Part shown: positions 1 to 7,207 of the stretch, piece by piece | Layout of the letters: each line of letters opens with the position of its first letter | Position numbering within the stretch: position 1 is the stretch's first letter | Made by a program: the position numbers and the translations under genes | Notes under the pieces: generated by a model | What the model was told of the DNA's origin: nothing | Databases searched by the model: none | What the model saw: only the letters and a program-made list of their open reading frames with translations | From: YC2-FULL-38-9 sp964629635 | GTDB lineage: Bacteria; Patescibacteriota; Microgenomatia; UBA1406; GWC2-37-13 | DNA: 64,000 nucleotides | Direction of reading: 5' to 3' | Assembly: GCA_964629635.1 (NCBI GenBank) | Contig: CAZVQS010000001.1 | Span: 248,001 to 312,000, forward strand

Positions 1-1337
1 AGGCTCTCGAGGAACGCCTTGTTGTTTTCCGTCTTGCCGAGCTTGTCGATAAGCGCGGTCAGGCGCTCTTCCGGATTCATGAGCGAAAGCATCCGCCGCA
101 GCGTGTTCACGCGTTTCTGCGTGTCCGCGTCAAACAGAAGCTCTTCGTGGCGGGTACCTGATTTTTCAACGTCAATTGCCGGATAGATCCGCTTGTCCGC
201 AAATCCGCGGTCAAGGTGGATTTCCATGTTGCCGGTTCCCTTGAATTCCTCATAAATGAGGTCGTCCATGCGGGACTCGGTTTTGACGAGCGCAGTGCCG
301 ATGATCGTAAGCGATCCGCCTTCCTCGCAGTTGCGTGCGGCGCCGAGGAATTTCTTGGCGGGATAGAGCGCTCCGGGATCAAAACCTCCCGACATACTGC
401 GTCCGGTGCCGCGTCCGCCGTTACGGGTGTCAACCGAAAGGTTGAGCGCACGTGCCAGGCGGGTGATCGAATCAAGGAGAATGACGACGTTTTCGCCCAT
501 TTCCACCATGCGGCGTGCCCGGTCAAGCGCAAGATGCGCGACCTTCACCTGCTGGCGGGGGGATTCGTCGAAGTTTGAGGCTGCGACCTCGCCCTTGATG
601 AACCGCTTGATTTCCGTCACTTCCTCAGGCCGTTCTCCAATGAGGATTGCCATAAGTTTGGCATCGGGATAGTTCTGGGCGATCGCCTCAGCCATATCCT
701 TGAGGAATGTCGTTTTTCCGGCCTTCGGCTGGGATACGACAAGCGCCCTCTGTCCGAAACCGACCGGTGAAATGAGGTCGATAATGCGGGTGGAAAGGAT
801 ATCTTTTTTCGTTTCGAGCTTGATCTGCTTGTTGGGATGAAGCGAAGTCAATGCATCGAAATTCTTCCGGGCGCGGCTTTGCTCTTCTGTCAGTTCGACG
901 CCGTTAATTTTCTTGATGAGAAGAAGCGAATGGAACCGCTCGCCTTCTTTCGGAGGCCGTGCGAGTCCTTCGACCAGATCGCCTTTCCTGAGCCAGAACC
1001 GGCGGATCTGGGAAGTTGAAACATATATGTCCTCATTCGGATTGATGGCATAATCTTTTCTCAAAAAACCGTAGCCGCCGAAGGTGACATCAAGGATGCC
1101 CTTTGCCTCATAACTCATCTTGAGGTCTTCCTTGAGACGGTCCTCAAGGGGAACGTCTTTTTGCGGTTCCTTCGAGCGGACCGGAGGCTCTTTGGGCAAT
1201 TCGGCTTTTTCGATAGGCATGTCGTCGGGAACCATAATGGGTTTTTCCTCGTAGGTGCCGAGGATCGAGGAGACATCCAAGCCGTTGTCTTTCACCTCAG
1301 GCTTGTGAGGAGAAGCTTTCTTTCTTCTGGTGAACAT
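1..1337 (-). CDS. rho: Transcription termination factor Rho (3' end cut by window edge)
   Basis: Hexameric RNA-dependent ATPase that ends transcription at Rho-dependent sites. The 445 visible codons begin with a charged, probably disordered stretch of about 70 residues, followed by a Rho RNA-binding domain (YGFLRKDY, DIYVSTSQIRRF) and a RecA-type ATPase domain. The P-loop reads SQPKAGKTT near residue 200 and the Q/R-loop region reads RNGGRGTGRSMSGGFDPGAL. The family is typically about 420 residues, so only the last few codons should be missing. The start at 1337 gives the first Met before the conserved RNA-binding domain. A consensus promoter lies about 340 bases upstream, leaving a long leader. 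The family assignment is secure. Confidence 0.97.
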   Translation of the reverse strand, partial: MFTRRKKASPHKPEVKDNGLDVSSILGTYEEKPIMVPDDMPIEKAELPKEPPVRSKEPQKDVPLEDRLKEDLKMSYEAKGILDVTFGGYGFLRKDYAINPNEDIYVSTSQIRRFWLRKGDLVEGLARPPKEGERFHSLLLIKKINGVELTEEQSRARKNFDALTSLHPNKQIKLETKKDILSTRIIDLISPVGFGQRALVVSQPKAGKTTFLKDMAEAIAQNYPDAKLMAILIGERPEEVTEIKRFIKGEVAASNFDESPRQQVKVAHLALDRARRMVEMGENVVILLDSITRLARALNLSVDTRNGGRGTGRSMSGGFDPGALYPAKKFLGAARNCEEGGSLTIIGTALVKTESRMDDLIYEEFKGTGNMEIHLDRGFADKRIYPAIDVEKSGTRHEELLFDADTQKRVNTLRRMLSLMNPEERLTALIDKLGKTENNKAFLES

Positions 1338-1680
1338 AAAGTGGATAAATAAATAATAAAGAAATTACGTGTTTGGCTTATGAATATACTTTAAGCGTAC
1401 GCTTCAGATTTGTGTTGTACTCACGAACCAAAGAACCGAATTCAAATACCTGTCCCTTGAAGCCAAGTTGTTGCTTGGCGAAGAATATTGTATAGGATCC
1501 TCCGGCGATGGGAGAGAAAAAGTAACTTTTTCCATGGCAATAAGGGGTGGGCGCGACCGCGGCCGGAGCTTTGGTACATCGCTTTATATCCCTGAGGGGT
1601 TAGCCTCGTGGAATACCCTTAGGATTGATAGCGTTAGAAAAAGTTTTCAATTTGCCGATCCCATCAGGAGGATCTTACCC
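1338..1680 (-). promoter_or_regulatory. Long untranslated leader of rho, no gene recognised
   Basis: This stretch lies between a consensus minus-strand promoter and the rho start. It holds several small hairpins (GAGG/CCTC near 1600, CCAAG/CTTGG near 1467, and GAAAAAG-TTA-CTTTTTC near 1527). A minus-strand frame without any usual start codon stays open from about 1600 to a stop at 1376. Rho leaders in other bacteria take part in autoregulation by attenuation; whether this one does is inference. I could not match it to RNase P RNA, tmRNA, SRP RNA or 6S RNA. Confidence 0.4.
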
Positions 1681-1709
1681 AGTATACAAAAAGGGTACGT
1701 CAATGTCAA
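1681..1709 (-). promoter_or_regulatory. Sigma70-type promoter upstream of rho
   Basis: On the minus strand TTGACA (1709-1704) and TATACT (1686-1681) are separated by exactly 17 bases. This is near-consensus and points toward rho, with a predicted start of transcription near 1674. Confidence 0.75.
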
Positions 1710-1819
1710 TTGGAAATATGTGGGTGTTCCGTAATGACTGCATTCCAAGTATTGCGTCAGTATTACCCAAACCAGATAATGTCCATAAAATACGGCGGTA
1801 ATGTTTCATTCGTTCCCGA

Positions 1820-1825
1820 TATAAT
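1820..1825 (+). promoter_or_regulatory. -10 box directly before the ABC transporter operon
   Basis: TATAAT ends five bases before the ATG at 1831, so transcription should start at or within a base or two of the start codon. The -35 region is weak. This suggests a leaderless mRNA. Confidence 0.55.
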
Positions 1826-1830
1826 ATACT

Positions 1831-2616
1831 ATGCTCCCTTACGTGCAGCTTTTCTTCACGACAATCAAGGAATACGCGGCCTACCGCCTGAACTTTGTCA
1901 TGTGGCGGTTCCGCATGTTCCTGAATCTCCTGTTTTCGTTTTTCCTGTGGAGCGCGGTATACGATTCCCGGCAGGTGTTCGGCAGTTACCCGAAAGATAC
2001 TATGATTTCCTATATCCTGTATGTATCCCTTATCTCTACCTTTGTCATGGGCTCCCGGACCGCGGAAATCGGATACGCGATCCTGAACGGGGATGTCATC
2101 AATACGCTTTTGAGGCCGGTTTCGTTTTTCAGGATGTATTTTGCCCGTGACCTCGCGGACAAGGCGATGAACGTGACCTTCGCCCTCATCGAACTGTTTA
2201 TCGTGGTCCTCCTTTTCAAGGCCACGCTCATCACTCCGCAGAATCCGGTCCTGTTTCTCCTGTTTTTCGTGAACGGCGTGCTCATATCCTATTTCATCAA
2301 CCTCATGCTTTCCTTTGTGGCGTTTTTTACCGCAGAAATCTGGGCGCCGCGGTTCCTCCTCATGATGCTCGTGTTTTTCGTATCGGGCTCCTATTTCCCC
2401 TTGAACCTCCTGCCCCGCCCCCTGTACCTCGGGTTTCTCGCAACGCCCTTCCCGTACCTGTTTTACCTGCCGACCCAGATGCTGGTCGGACACACGGACG
2501 GCGGACTGCTTCTGTACCAGCTCCTGTTTTCCTACGTATGGGTGTTCGGGCTCTATTTCATCGCAAAAGCAATGTGGAATTACGGAAACCGGAACTTTTC
2601 CTTTTGGGGAAAGTAA
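1831..2616 (+). CDS. ABC-2 type transporter permease, first subunit
   Basis: A 261-residue membrane protein with about six hydrophobic segments, resembling the ABC-2 permeases of the COG4587/COG3694 group that work as a heteromeric pair with one ATPase. The N-terminal half carries a conserved amphipathic stretch (YAAYRLNFVMWRFRM) typical of this group. It is followed by a second permease at 2848 and an ATPase at 3641, giving a complete exporter. The substrate is unknown. The start is fixed by the -10 box that ends five bases upstream. The 231-base gap to the next gene is unusual inside an operon and holds two palindromic elements. Confidence 0.85.
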   Translation: MLPYVQLFFTTIKEYAAYRLNFVMWRFRMFLNLLFSFFLWSAVYDSRQVFGSYPKDTMISYILYVSLISTFVMGSRTAEIGYAILNGDVINTLLRPVSFFRMYFARDLADKAMNVTFALIELFIVVLLFKATLITPQNPVLFLLFFVNGVLISYFINLMLSFVAFFTAEIWAPRFLLMMLVFFVSGSYFPLNLLPRPLYLGFLATPFPYLFYLPTQMLVGHTDGGLLLYQLLFSYVWVFGLYFIAKAMWNYGNRNFSFWGK

Positions 2617-2636
2617 TAAATAAAACGCAGGCAATG

Positions 2637-2697
2637 TCTTTTTTTGTGGCTCGGGCCAAGTTGATCTGTCGGGGGTCCCGTCGCCACCAAAAAAAGA
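2637..2697. repeat. 61-bp imperfect long hairpin
   Basis: The arms TCTTTTTTTGTGGC (2637-2650) and GCCACCAAAAAAAGA (2683-2697) pair with one bulged base, and inner CGGG/CCCG extends the stem. The T-run lies on the 5' side, so this is not a normal terminator in either direction. The right half (CTGTCGGGGGTCCCG then GCCACC) resembles the right half of the neighbouring 110-bp element, so it may be a shortened relative. That relationship is inference. Confidence 0.5.
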
Positions 2698-2719
2698 TCG
2701 TTGCCGAGTTTTATGTTAC

Positions 2720-2830
2720 ATCGGCAGATTCTGTCAGGGATTTCATTCCCGCCAGCGCTCGGTCGACAGGAGCAGCCTGTTCGTACCTCCGCGCGTGTCG
2801 GGATCCCTTTCATCCCTGCCACCTGCCGAT
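2720..2830. repeat. About 110-bp palindromic element, copy A
   Basis: Outer arms ATCGGCAG and CTGCCGAT are perfectly complementary. They enclose a core whose inner arms (TGTCAGGGAT / ATCCCTGCCA) pair with one mismatch, with a central ACAGG-AGCAG-CCTGT hairpin. The core differs at only about three positions from the inverted copy at 20454-20568, while the outer arms are unrelated in sequence. It lies between the two ABC-2 permease genes. Confidence 0.8.
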
Positions 2831-2847
2831 TATGAAAGTAAATACTT

Positions 2848-3639
2848 ATGGATAATCTGAAGAAAAACATAACCATCTTTTTTCGCCTGGCGGTGAACGC
2901 CTGGAAAATCACGTTCCAGGCGCGCATCGGTGCGGCATTTTTCCTGGTCGGCAAGGCGGTGCGCGTATTTTTCATTTTCGCCTTCCTCGGCATCATCTTC
3001 AGCCGCACGCAGTTTGTCAAAGGTTACTCGTTCCAGCAGATCCTGATCTTTTATCTCACCTTCAACATCATCGATACCCTGAGCCAGATTCTGTACCGTG
3101 AGGTCTACCGGTTCCGGCCGCTTGTCGTGTCGGGAGACTTCGATACCATCCTCCTGAAGCCCCATCATCCGTTCGTGCGGATCCTCATCGGAGGCATCGA
3201 TTACCTTGATATCATCCTCGTTATCCCCTACATCATTGCCGCGGTCGTCATCGCTTCCCTGAACGGCATGCTCAGCGCGGGCGCCCTGGCGCTCTACGGC
3301 GTATTTGTCCTGAACTCCCTCATTCTCGTCACCGCTTTCCACATCCTCGTCCTCACGCTCGGCATCGTAACAACCGAAGTGGACCACACCATCATGATCT
3401 ACCGGGATATCACAAGCCTTGGGCGGTTTCCCATGGATATCTACGCGCAGCCGGTGCGGGGCATATTCACCTTCATCGTGCCGGTCGGCGTCATGATGAC
3501 CGTCCCCTCCCAGGCGCTCATGGGCATTCTCCAGCCCGGCATGGCCGTCTATTCGTTTCTGATATCATTAGGTATGCTGTATTTGAGCCTCAGGTTCTGG
3601 TCATACGGGCTCAAACGCTACCAGAGCTGGGGAGGATAA
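2848..3639 (+). CDS. ABC-2 type transporter permease, second subunit
   Basis: A 263-residue membrane protein of the COG3694-like ABC-2 permease group with about six hydrophobic segments. It carries the family's charged cytoplasmic loop after the second segment (LYREVYRFRPLVVSGDFD, then LLKPHHPF). It probably pairs with the 1831-2616 product to form the channel. It is followed after one base by the ATPase gene, consistent with co-expression. No SD sequence is obvious before its start, and the upstream gap is filled by palindromic repeats, so expression relative to the first permease may be modulated there. Confidence 0.85.
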   Translation: MDNLKKNITIFFRLAVNAWKITFQARIGAAFFLVGKAVRVFFIFAFLGIIFSRTQFVKGYSFQQILIFYLTFNIIDTLSQILYREVYRFRPLVVSGDFDTILLKPHHPFVRILIGGIDYLDIILVIPYIIAAVVIASLNGMLSAGALALYGVFVLNSLILVTAFHILVLTLGIVTTEVDHTIMIYRDITSLGRFPMDIYAQPVRGIFTFIVPVGVMMTVPSQALMGILQPGMAVYSFLISLGMLYLSLRFWSYGLKRYQSWGG

Positions 3640-3640
3640 T

Positions 3641-4618
3641 ATGATACACGTCAAAAATCTTACGAAAAACTACCGCACCCATATCCGTCAGGGCAATTTC
3701 CTCAAGGACCTGTTCATGAGGCAGTTCAAGGAAATCAATGCCCTTTCCTCCATATCGTTCGATATCGGGGAAAACGAGTTCGTCGGATTCATTGGCCCCA
3801 ACGGTGCCGGCAAGACAACGACGCTCAAGATACTTTCCGGCATCCTCTACCCGACCGCAGGACAGGTGCGCGTGATGGGCCGTGTTCCGTTTGAAAAGAA
3901 ACCGGAGTTCCTCAAGCAGATTGCCTTTGTCATGGGTCAAAAAAACCAGCTCATCTGGGACCTTGCCACCCGCGACAGCCTGGAGCTGCAAAAAGCGGTT
4001 TACGACATACCGGACCGTGACTTCAAACACAATCTCGATGAACTCGTGACGCTGCTTCAGGCGGAAAAACTGCTCGACAAGCCGGTGAAAACCCTGTCGC
4101 TTGGCGAACGGATGAAGATGGAACTTGTTTTAGGGCTTCTCCATCGTCCAAAGATCATATTTTTTGACGAGCCTACCATAGGCCTTGATATATTTTCCCA
4201 GGAGGCAATGAGGGACTTTATCAAGAAATACCAATCCGAAACGAAATCCACCATAATCCTCACAAGCCACTATCTTGAGGACGTGAAGCGTTTGGCCAAA
4301 CGGTTGATCATCATCAACAAAGGGTCTATAGTATATGACGGCAGTTTGAGTAACATAATTGAACAATATTCGAGTGAGAAACATGTAAGGGTAACCTTGG
4401 ACAAAACAACTAATGTAGGGGAAATCCGGAAAATCGGTGTTCCATTTGTTTATACACACCCGAAAATTACATTTACTATAAAACGGGGAACGCTTCCGGA
4501 AAAAATCAAACAGATAACCCAAACGCTTCCGTTTTCGGATCTGACGGTCGAGGACGAATCGATCGAAAACGTCATCAAGAGCTTCTTCAAGGAAGAAAAC
4601 GCGCGCACGAAAACGTGA
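3641..4618 (+). CDS. ABC transporter ATP-binding protein
   Basis: The 325-residue ATPase that should power the two ABC-2 permeases encoded just upstream. Walker A is GPNGAGKTT (52-60), the Q-loop lies near 100, the signature is LSLGE (152-156), Walker B is IIFFDEP (172-178) and the switch His is in LTSHYLED near 214. A C-terminal domain of about 90 residues follows the nucleotide-binding domain, as in COG4586 proteins. GGAGG at 3631-3635 provides a clear ribosome binding site five bases before the ATG, in contrast with the promoter-proximal genes of this window. The exported substrate cannot be told from sequence. Confidence 0.93.
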   Translation: MIHVKNLTKNYRTHIRQGNFLKDLFMRQFKEINALSSISFDIGENEFVGFIGPNGAGKTTTLKILSGILYPTAGQVRVMGRVPFEKKPEFLKQIAFVMGQKNQLIWDLATRDSLELQKAVYDIPDRDFKHNLDELVTLLQAEKLLDKPVKTLSLGERMKMELVLGLLHRPKIIFFDEPTIGLDIFSQEAMRDFIKKYQSETKSTIILTSHYLEDVKRLAKRLIIINKGSIVYDGSLSNIIEQYSSEKHVRVTLDKTTNVGEIRKIGVPFVYTHPKITFTIKRGTLPEKIKQITQTLPFSDLTVEDESIENVIKSFFKEENARTKT

Positions 4619-4644
4619 GCTGTTTTTAACACGCGGTAAGACTG

Positions 4645-4650
4645 TATAAT
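4645..4650 (+). promoter_or_regulatory. -10 box of a leaderless transcript
   Basis: TATAAT ends six bases before the ATG at 4657, predicting transcription start at the start codon. No convincing -35 is seen. Confidence 0.5.
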
Positions 4651-4656
4651 TGATCT

Positions 4657-5151
4657 ATGCGAAAAACCGTTCCGTATCTATTCCTGGGATTGCTTTGCAT
4701 TGTCCTTTTTTTCGTGATCGGCGTGCGATACGGACAGTCTGTACAGAAAGCCAATCAAACCGTTCCGACCCCCACGAGAGCACCGTCCGCGACGCCGGCG
4801 CCAACCGACAAGCCGCTCCGATTCAACTCGTTTTCCCATGAAGGATGCCGATTGAGTTTTCTGTATCCTTCAAGCCTTGAAATTGACCGGACCGCGACAA
4901 ACGGCGCCATGTTCAGGCAGGGCGGCAGAATCGCCCTATCATTTGACTGCGATCCGAAGCGCCGTGCCATGGAAACGGCAACTGACGGGGCAAGATTGAC
5001 ATTCCAGAAACGCGCCATAACCGCGCAGCTCAAAGAGGGTATGTACCTGTTTTCGCTGCGCCATCCGGTAACAGGAAGAGTCATCGTCATTTCAGCCGAA
5101 CAATCGCTGTATCCTCTTTTGGAAAAAAGCCTTGCGTATGAGGCTGAATGA
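4657..5151 (+). CDS. Anchored extracytoplasmic protein of unknown function
   Basis: A 164-residue protein I do not recognise. One N-terminal transmembrane segment (about 6-24) is followed by a Thr/Pro-rich linker (about 34-52) and an extracytoplasmic domain of about 110 residues with two Cys (HEGCRLSF and FDCDPK) that could form a disulphide. This architecture of a membrane anchor, PT-rich spacer and small globular domain recurs in surface proteins of this window. It has its own -10 box six bases before the start and is convergent with the large gene at 5152-7182, the two stop codons being adjacent. Confidence 0.7.
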   Translation: MRKTVPYLFLGLLCIVLFFVIGVRYGQSVQKANQTVPTPTRAPSATPAPTDKPLRFNSFSHEGCRLSFLYPSSLEIDRTATNGAMFRQGGRIALSFDCDPKRRAMETATDGARLTFQKRAITAQLKEGMYLFSLRHPVTGRVIVISAEQSLYPLLEKSLAYEAE

Positions 5152-7182
5152 TCATAAGCCCTGGCTGCGGTAGAGAAGCGCTTCCTGCCGCTGCGCCTCC
5201 GCACGCAATTCCCAGAAGTCCCGGCCCCTCATCCTGCCCGACAGGAGCTGCGTCCACATTTCAAACTGCCGCGGCTGCCGTATGGTGTCGGGTATGCCGC
5301 CAAGCGGATCATATGTTTTATAGAAATCCGCTCCCTCGGTCATTTTTTCGCGGATCTGCTCCGCTTCGGTTTCCGAGATTCCGAAAACCTCTGCTGCATA
5401 ACCGCTCAGCCGGTCGACCAGTTCGGTAAACTGCTCAAGATCCCCCTCATCATAAGTACCTATCTGGGGCTTTGCTTCAATGACATTGATCATCTCTGCG
5501 GTTTCGTTGTCAAGTTCGCGCAAACGGTACTGATAGGAATCCCACAGCTGCGCCTCGTCATGTTCCATGAGCGCATGCGCGACTTCATGGGGTTTGCCCG
5601 CGCGCTGCAGCCTTTGTTTCTCCAGCAGCGACAGCGTTTTTGACCGCTTGAGCGCTTTTTTCATGAGCGATTCCTTGCGCTTGCCGTATATCTGTCCCAC
5701 CACCGGTCCGCTTTCCCCGGAAATCACCGCGGCTCCGAAATCCCGCAGCGCAAACAGGCGCATCAGTACGTGCTCCCGGGTCACTTTCTCCACATACGGG
5801 GCGGTAGTCAGATCAAAACCACCTCCCTCGCTCTGTCTTCTCATAGCGCGCTCGGTTTTGTGTATCATGTCCCACGCTTCCCACAGAAGCCGGTAGCTGT
5901 CGGAGGACAGGTCGCCTGAATAATTCCCTCCCTGCGCTTCGATTTCACGCAGCATCGCCTCGGCAGTTGCCCCCTTGCGCCAGAACGGCCGCTTGCGCGA
6001 ACGTTCGGTCTTGAGGGAACGCATGATTGAGGGGTGGGGCGGATATATCATCTCAACCTCATCCGCAAACACCGCAACTTTCGTCGCGAGCACGAAGGTT
6101 TCGCGCGCATCGGTCGAAGCTTCATCAGTGCCTGACAGTCCGGGAAGAAGCGGACGCGTATCCCGGGCAAGTGCATCAAGCTCTTTCCGGTACTCCTTGA
6201 CGAACGAGGGGTGGAGTCCGTAGGGATTATCCTGCGAAACAAAGCCGGCCGCCCTCTTTTTGTAGCCGAGAATCTGTATCACCTGCTTGGGGGAAAGGGA
6301 AAAGAGGTCTACATTATTCTTGTCGAAATCCCTGATGAGCCTGTCCAAACCCCGCTTTCCCGAATACCGTTCATGGGATCCCTGATATTTCCGGCGGTTT
6401 CCCGCGTAGGTCGGCGAAAACGCCTCGTCCAGCTTTTCCGGCCATTCGTGCTTCATGATCATGAGCGCGGCGGTATTGGCCGTTTCCTGGGCACGGGAAG
6501 CATCAACCGGCGACATGCCCGATTCTTCCCGGTACCGTCCCGAAAGGGCCATGGTCATAACTGCCGCCGCCAAACCGTGTGCGGCCTTGGAGTCAAGCTG
6601 CAGATTGTCGTATTCATCCAGTCTGCCCTGCTCGGTCAATTCCCGTTTCAAAGTCTTGTTGCGCATGAGCGTCAGTACCTGGTCCACGTCATGGTTGTGG
6701 GGAAACAATTCAAGCGCGGGAAGCCAGCGGTCAATTGATGCGCGGTGCCGCAATTCAGGCACGTTGAGGATAGTCTGGTCCATGACGCGGTGGGTTCTTC
6801 TTACGTGTGGGATCGCATGGTCGGTGAAATCCCGGTGGTTCATGGCATAGGTAAGATCAAGGCCGAATACGCTTAAAGCTTCGTGATCAAGGTTGTGGCT
6901 CAGCACACCCGCCCGCAAACCGTTTGCCTTCTTGTGCTCGATAAGCATGTCATAGGCAAACTGCACGCCTTCAAGCGCGTGCCCGTGGGCGGTTTCTCCT
7001 TCTTCCCGGTGGTGCAAACCGTCGATCACCCCTTTCAGGCTGCGCCGCTCCCTCATTTGGACCCACGTGCGCACTGCGGTCGGGAAACTGTATGCCCAGG
7101 AATTGAGCGTTTTCTGGATATCGTCAGGATGCACTTCACGCCGGAATAAATACGGCGCATTCTGTTCCGGTGCTCTTCTCAT
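5152..7182 (-). CDS. Large unrecognised, mainly helical protein
   Basis: A 676-residue protein without signal peptide or membrane segments. I do not recognise the family. It is rich in charged residues and predicted helix, with His-rich stretches in the N-terminal third (VLSHNLDHEALS, NHRDFTDHAIPH). An HEVAH sequence in the C-terminal third fits the HExxH zinc-protease pattern but may be chance. The Met at 7182 is chosen over upstream alternatives because a -10 box (7198-7193) sits about ten bases before it and the longer frame would run through the fmt start. The gene is divergent from fmt and shares its promoter region. Confidence 0.75.
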   Translation of the reverse strand: MRRAPEQNAPYLFRREVHPDDIQKTLNSWAYSFPTAVRTWVQMRERRSLKGVIDGLHHREEGETAHGHALEGVQFAYDMLIEHKKANGLRAGVLSHNLDHEALSVFGLDLTYAMNHRDFTDHAIPHVRRTHRVMDQTILNVPELRHRASIDRWLPALELFPHNHDVDQVLTLMRNKTLKRELTEQGRLDEYDNLQLDSKAAHGLAAAVMTMALSGRYREESGMSPVDASRAQETANTAALMIMKHEWPEKLDEAFSPTYAGNRRKYQGSHERYSGKRGLDRLIRDFDKNNVDLFSLSPKQVIQILGYKKRAAGFVSQDNPYGLHPSFVKEYRKELDALARDTRPLLPGLSGTDEASTDARETFVLATKVAVFADEVEMIYPPHPSIMRSLKTERSRKRPFWRKGATAEAMLREIEAQGGNYSGDLSSDSYRLLWEAWDMIHKTERAMRRQSEGGGFDLTTAPYVEKVTREHVLMRLFALRDFGAAVISGESGPVVGQIYGKRKESLMKKALKRSKTLSLLEKQRLQRAGKPHEVAHALMEHDEAQLWDSYQYRLRELDNETAEMINVIEAKPQIGTYDEGDLEQFTELVDRLSGYAAEVFGISETEAEQIREKMTEGADFYKTYDPLGGIPDTIRQPRQFEMWTQLLSGRMRGRDFWELRAEAQRQEALLYRSQGL

Positions 7183-7192
7183 AAGGTCATAT

Positions 7193-7200
7193 ATTATAAT
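7193..7200. promoter_or_regulatory. Overlapping divergent -10 boxes
   Basis: TATAAT on the plus strand (7195-7200, for fmt) and TATAAT on the minus strand (7198-7193, for the 5152-7182 gene) share four bases. Only 25 bases separate the two start codons, so binding of polymerase in one direction should exclude the other. Confidence 0.6.
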
Positions 7201-7207
7201 TGAGGGT

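Noticed and set aside
1376..1600. Minus-strand open stretch upstream of rho as a separate gene
   Set aside because: No ATG, GTG or TTG at a plausible place after the last upstream stop and no recognisable domain; kept only as part of the rho leader.
1468..1734. 88-codon plus-strand frame in the rho leader
   Set aside because: No promoter or ribosome binding site, low-complexity Arg/Gly/Ser composition, and it overlaps the strong minus-strand promoter.
1675..2634. Long minus-strand open frame (319 codons) opposite the first permease
   Set aside because: Fully antisense to a clear ABC-2 permease, very rich in charged residues with no domain; a shadow of the real gene's codon bias.
2720..2830. 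Palindromic element as an integron attC site
   Set aside because: No RYYYAAC/GTTRRRY boxes at the ends, no integrase nearby, and the copies lie between or within co-transcribed core genes, not at cassette borders.
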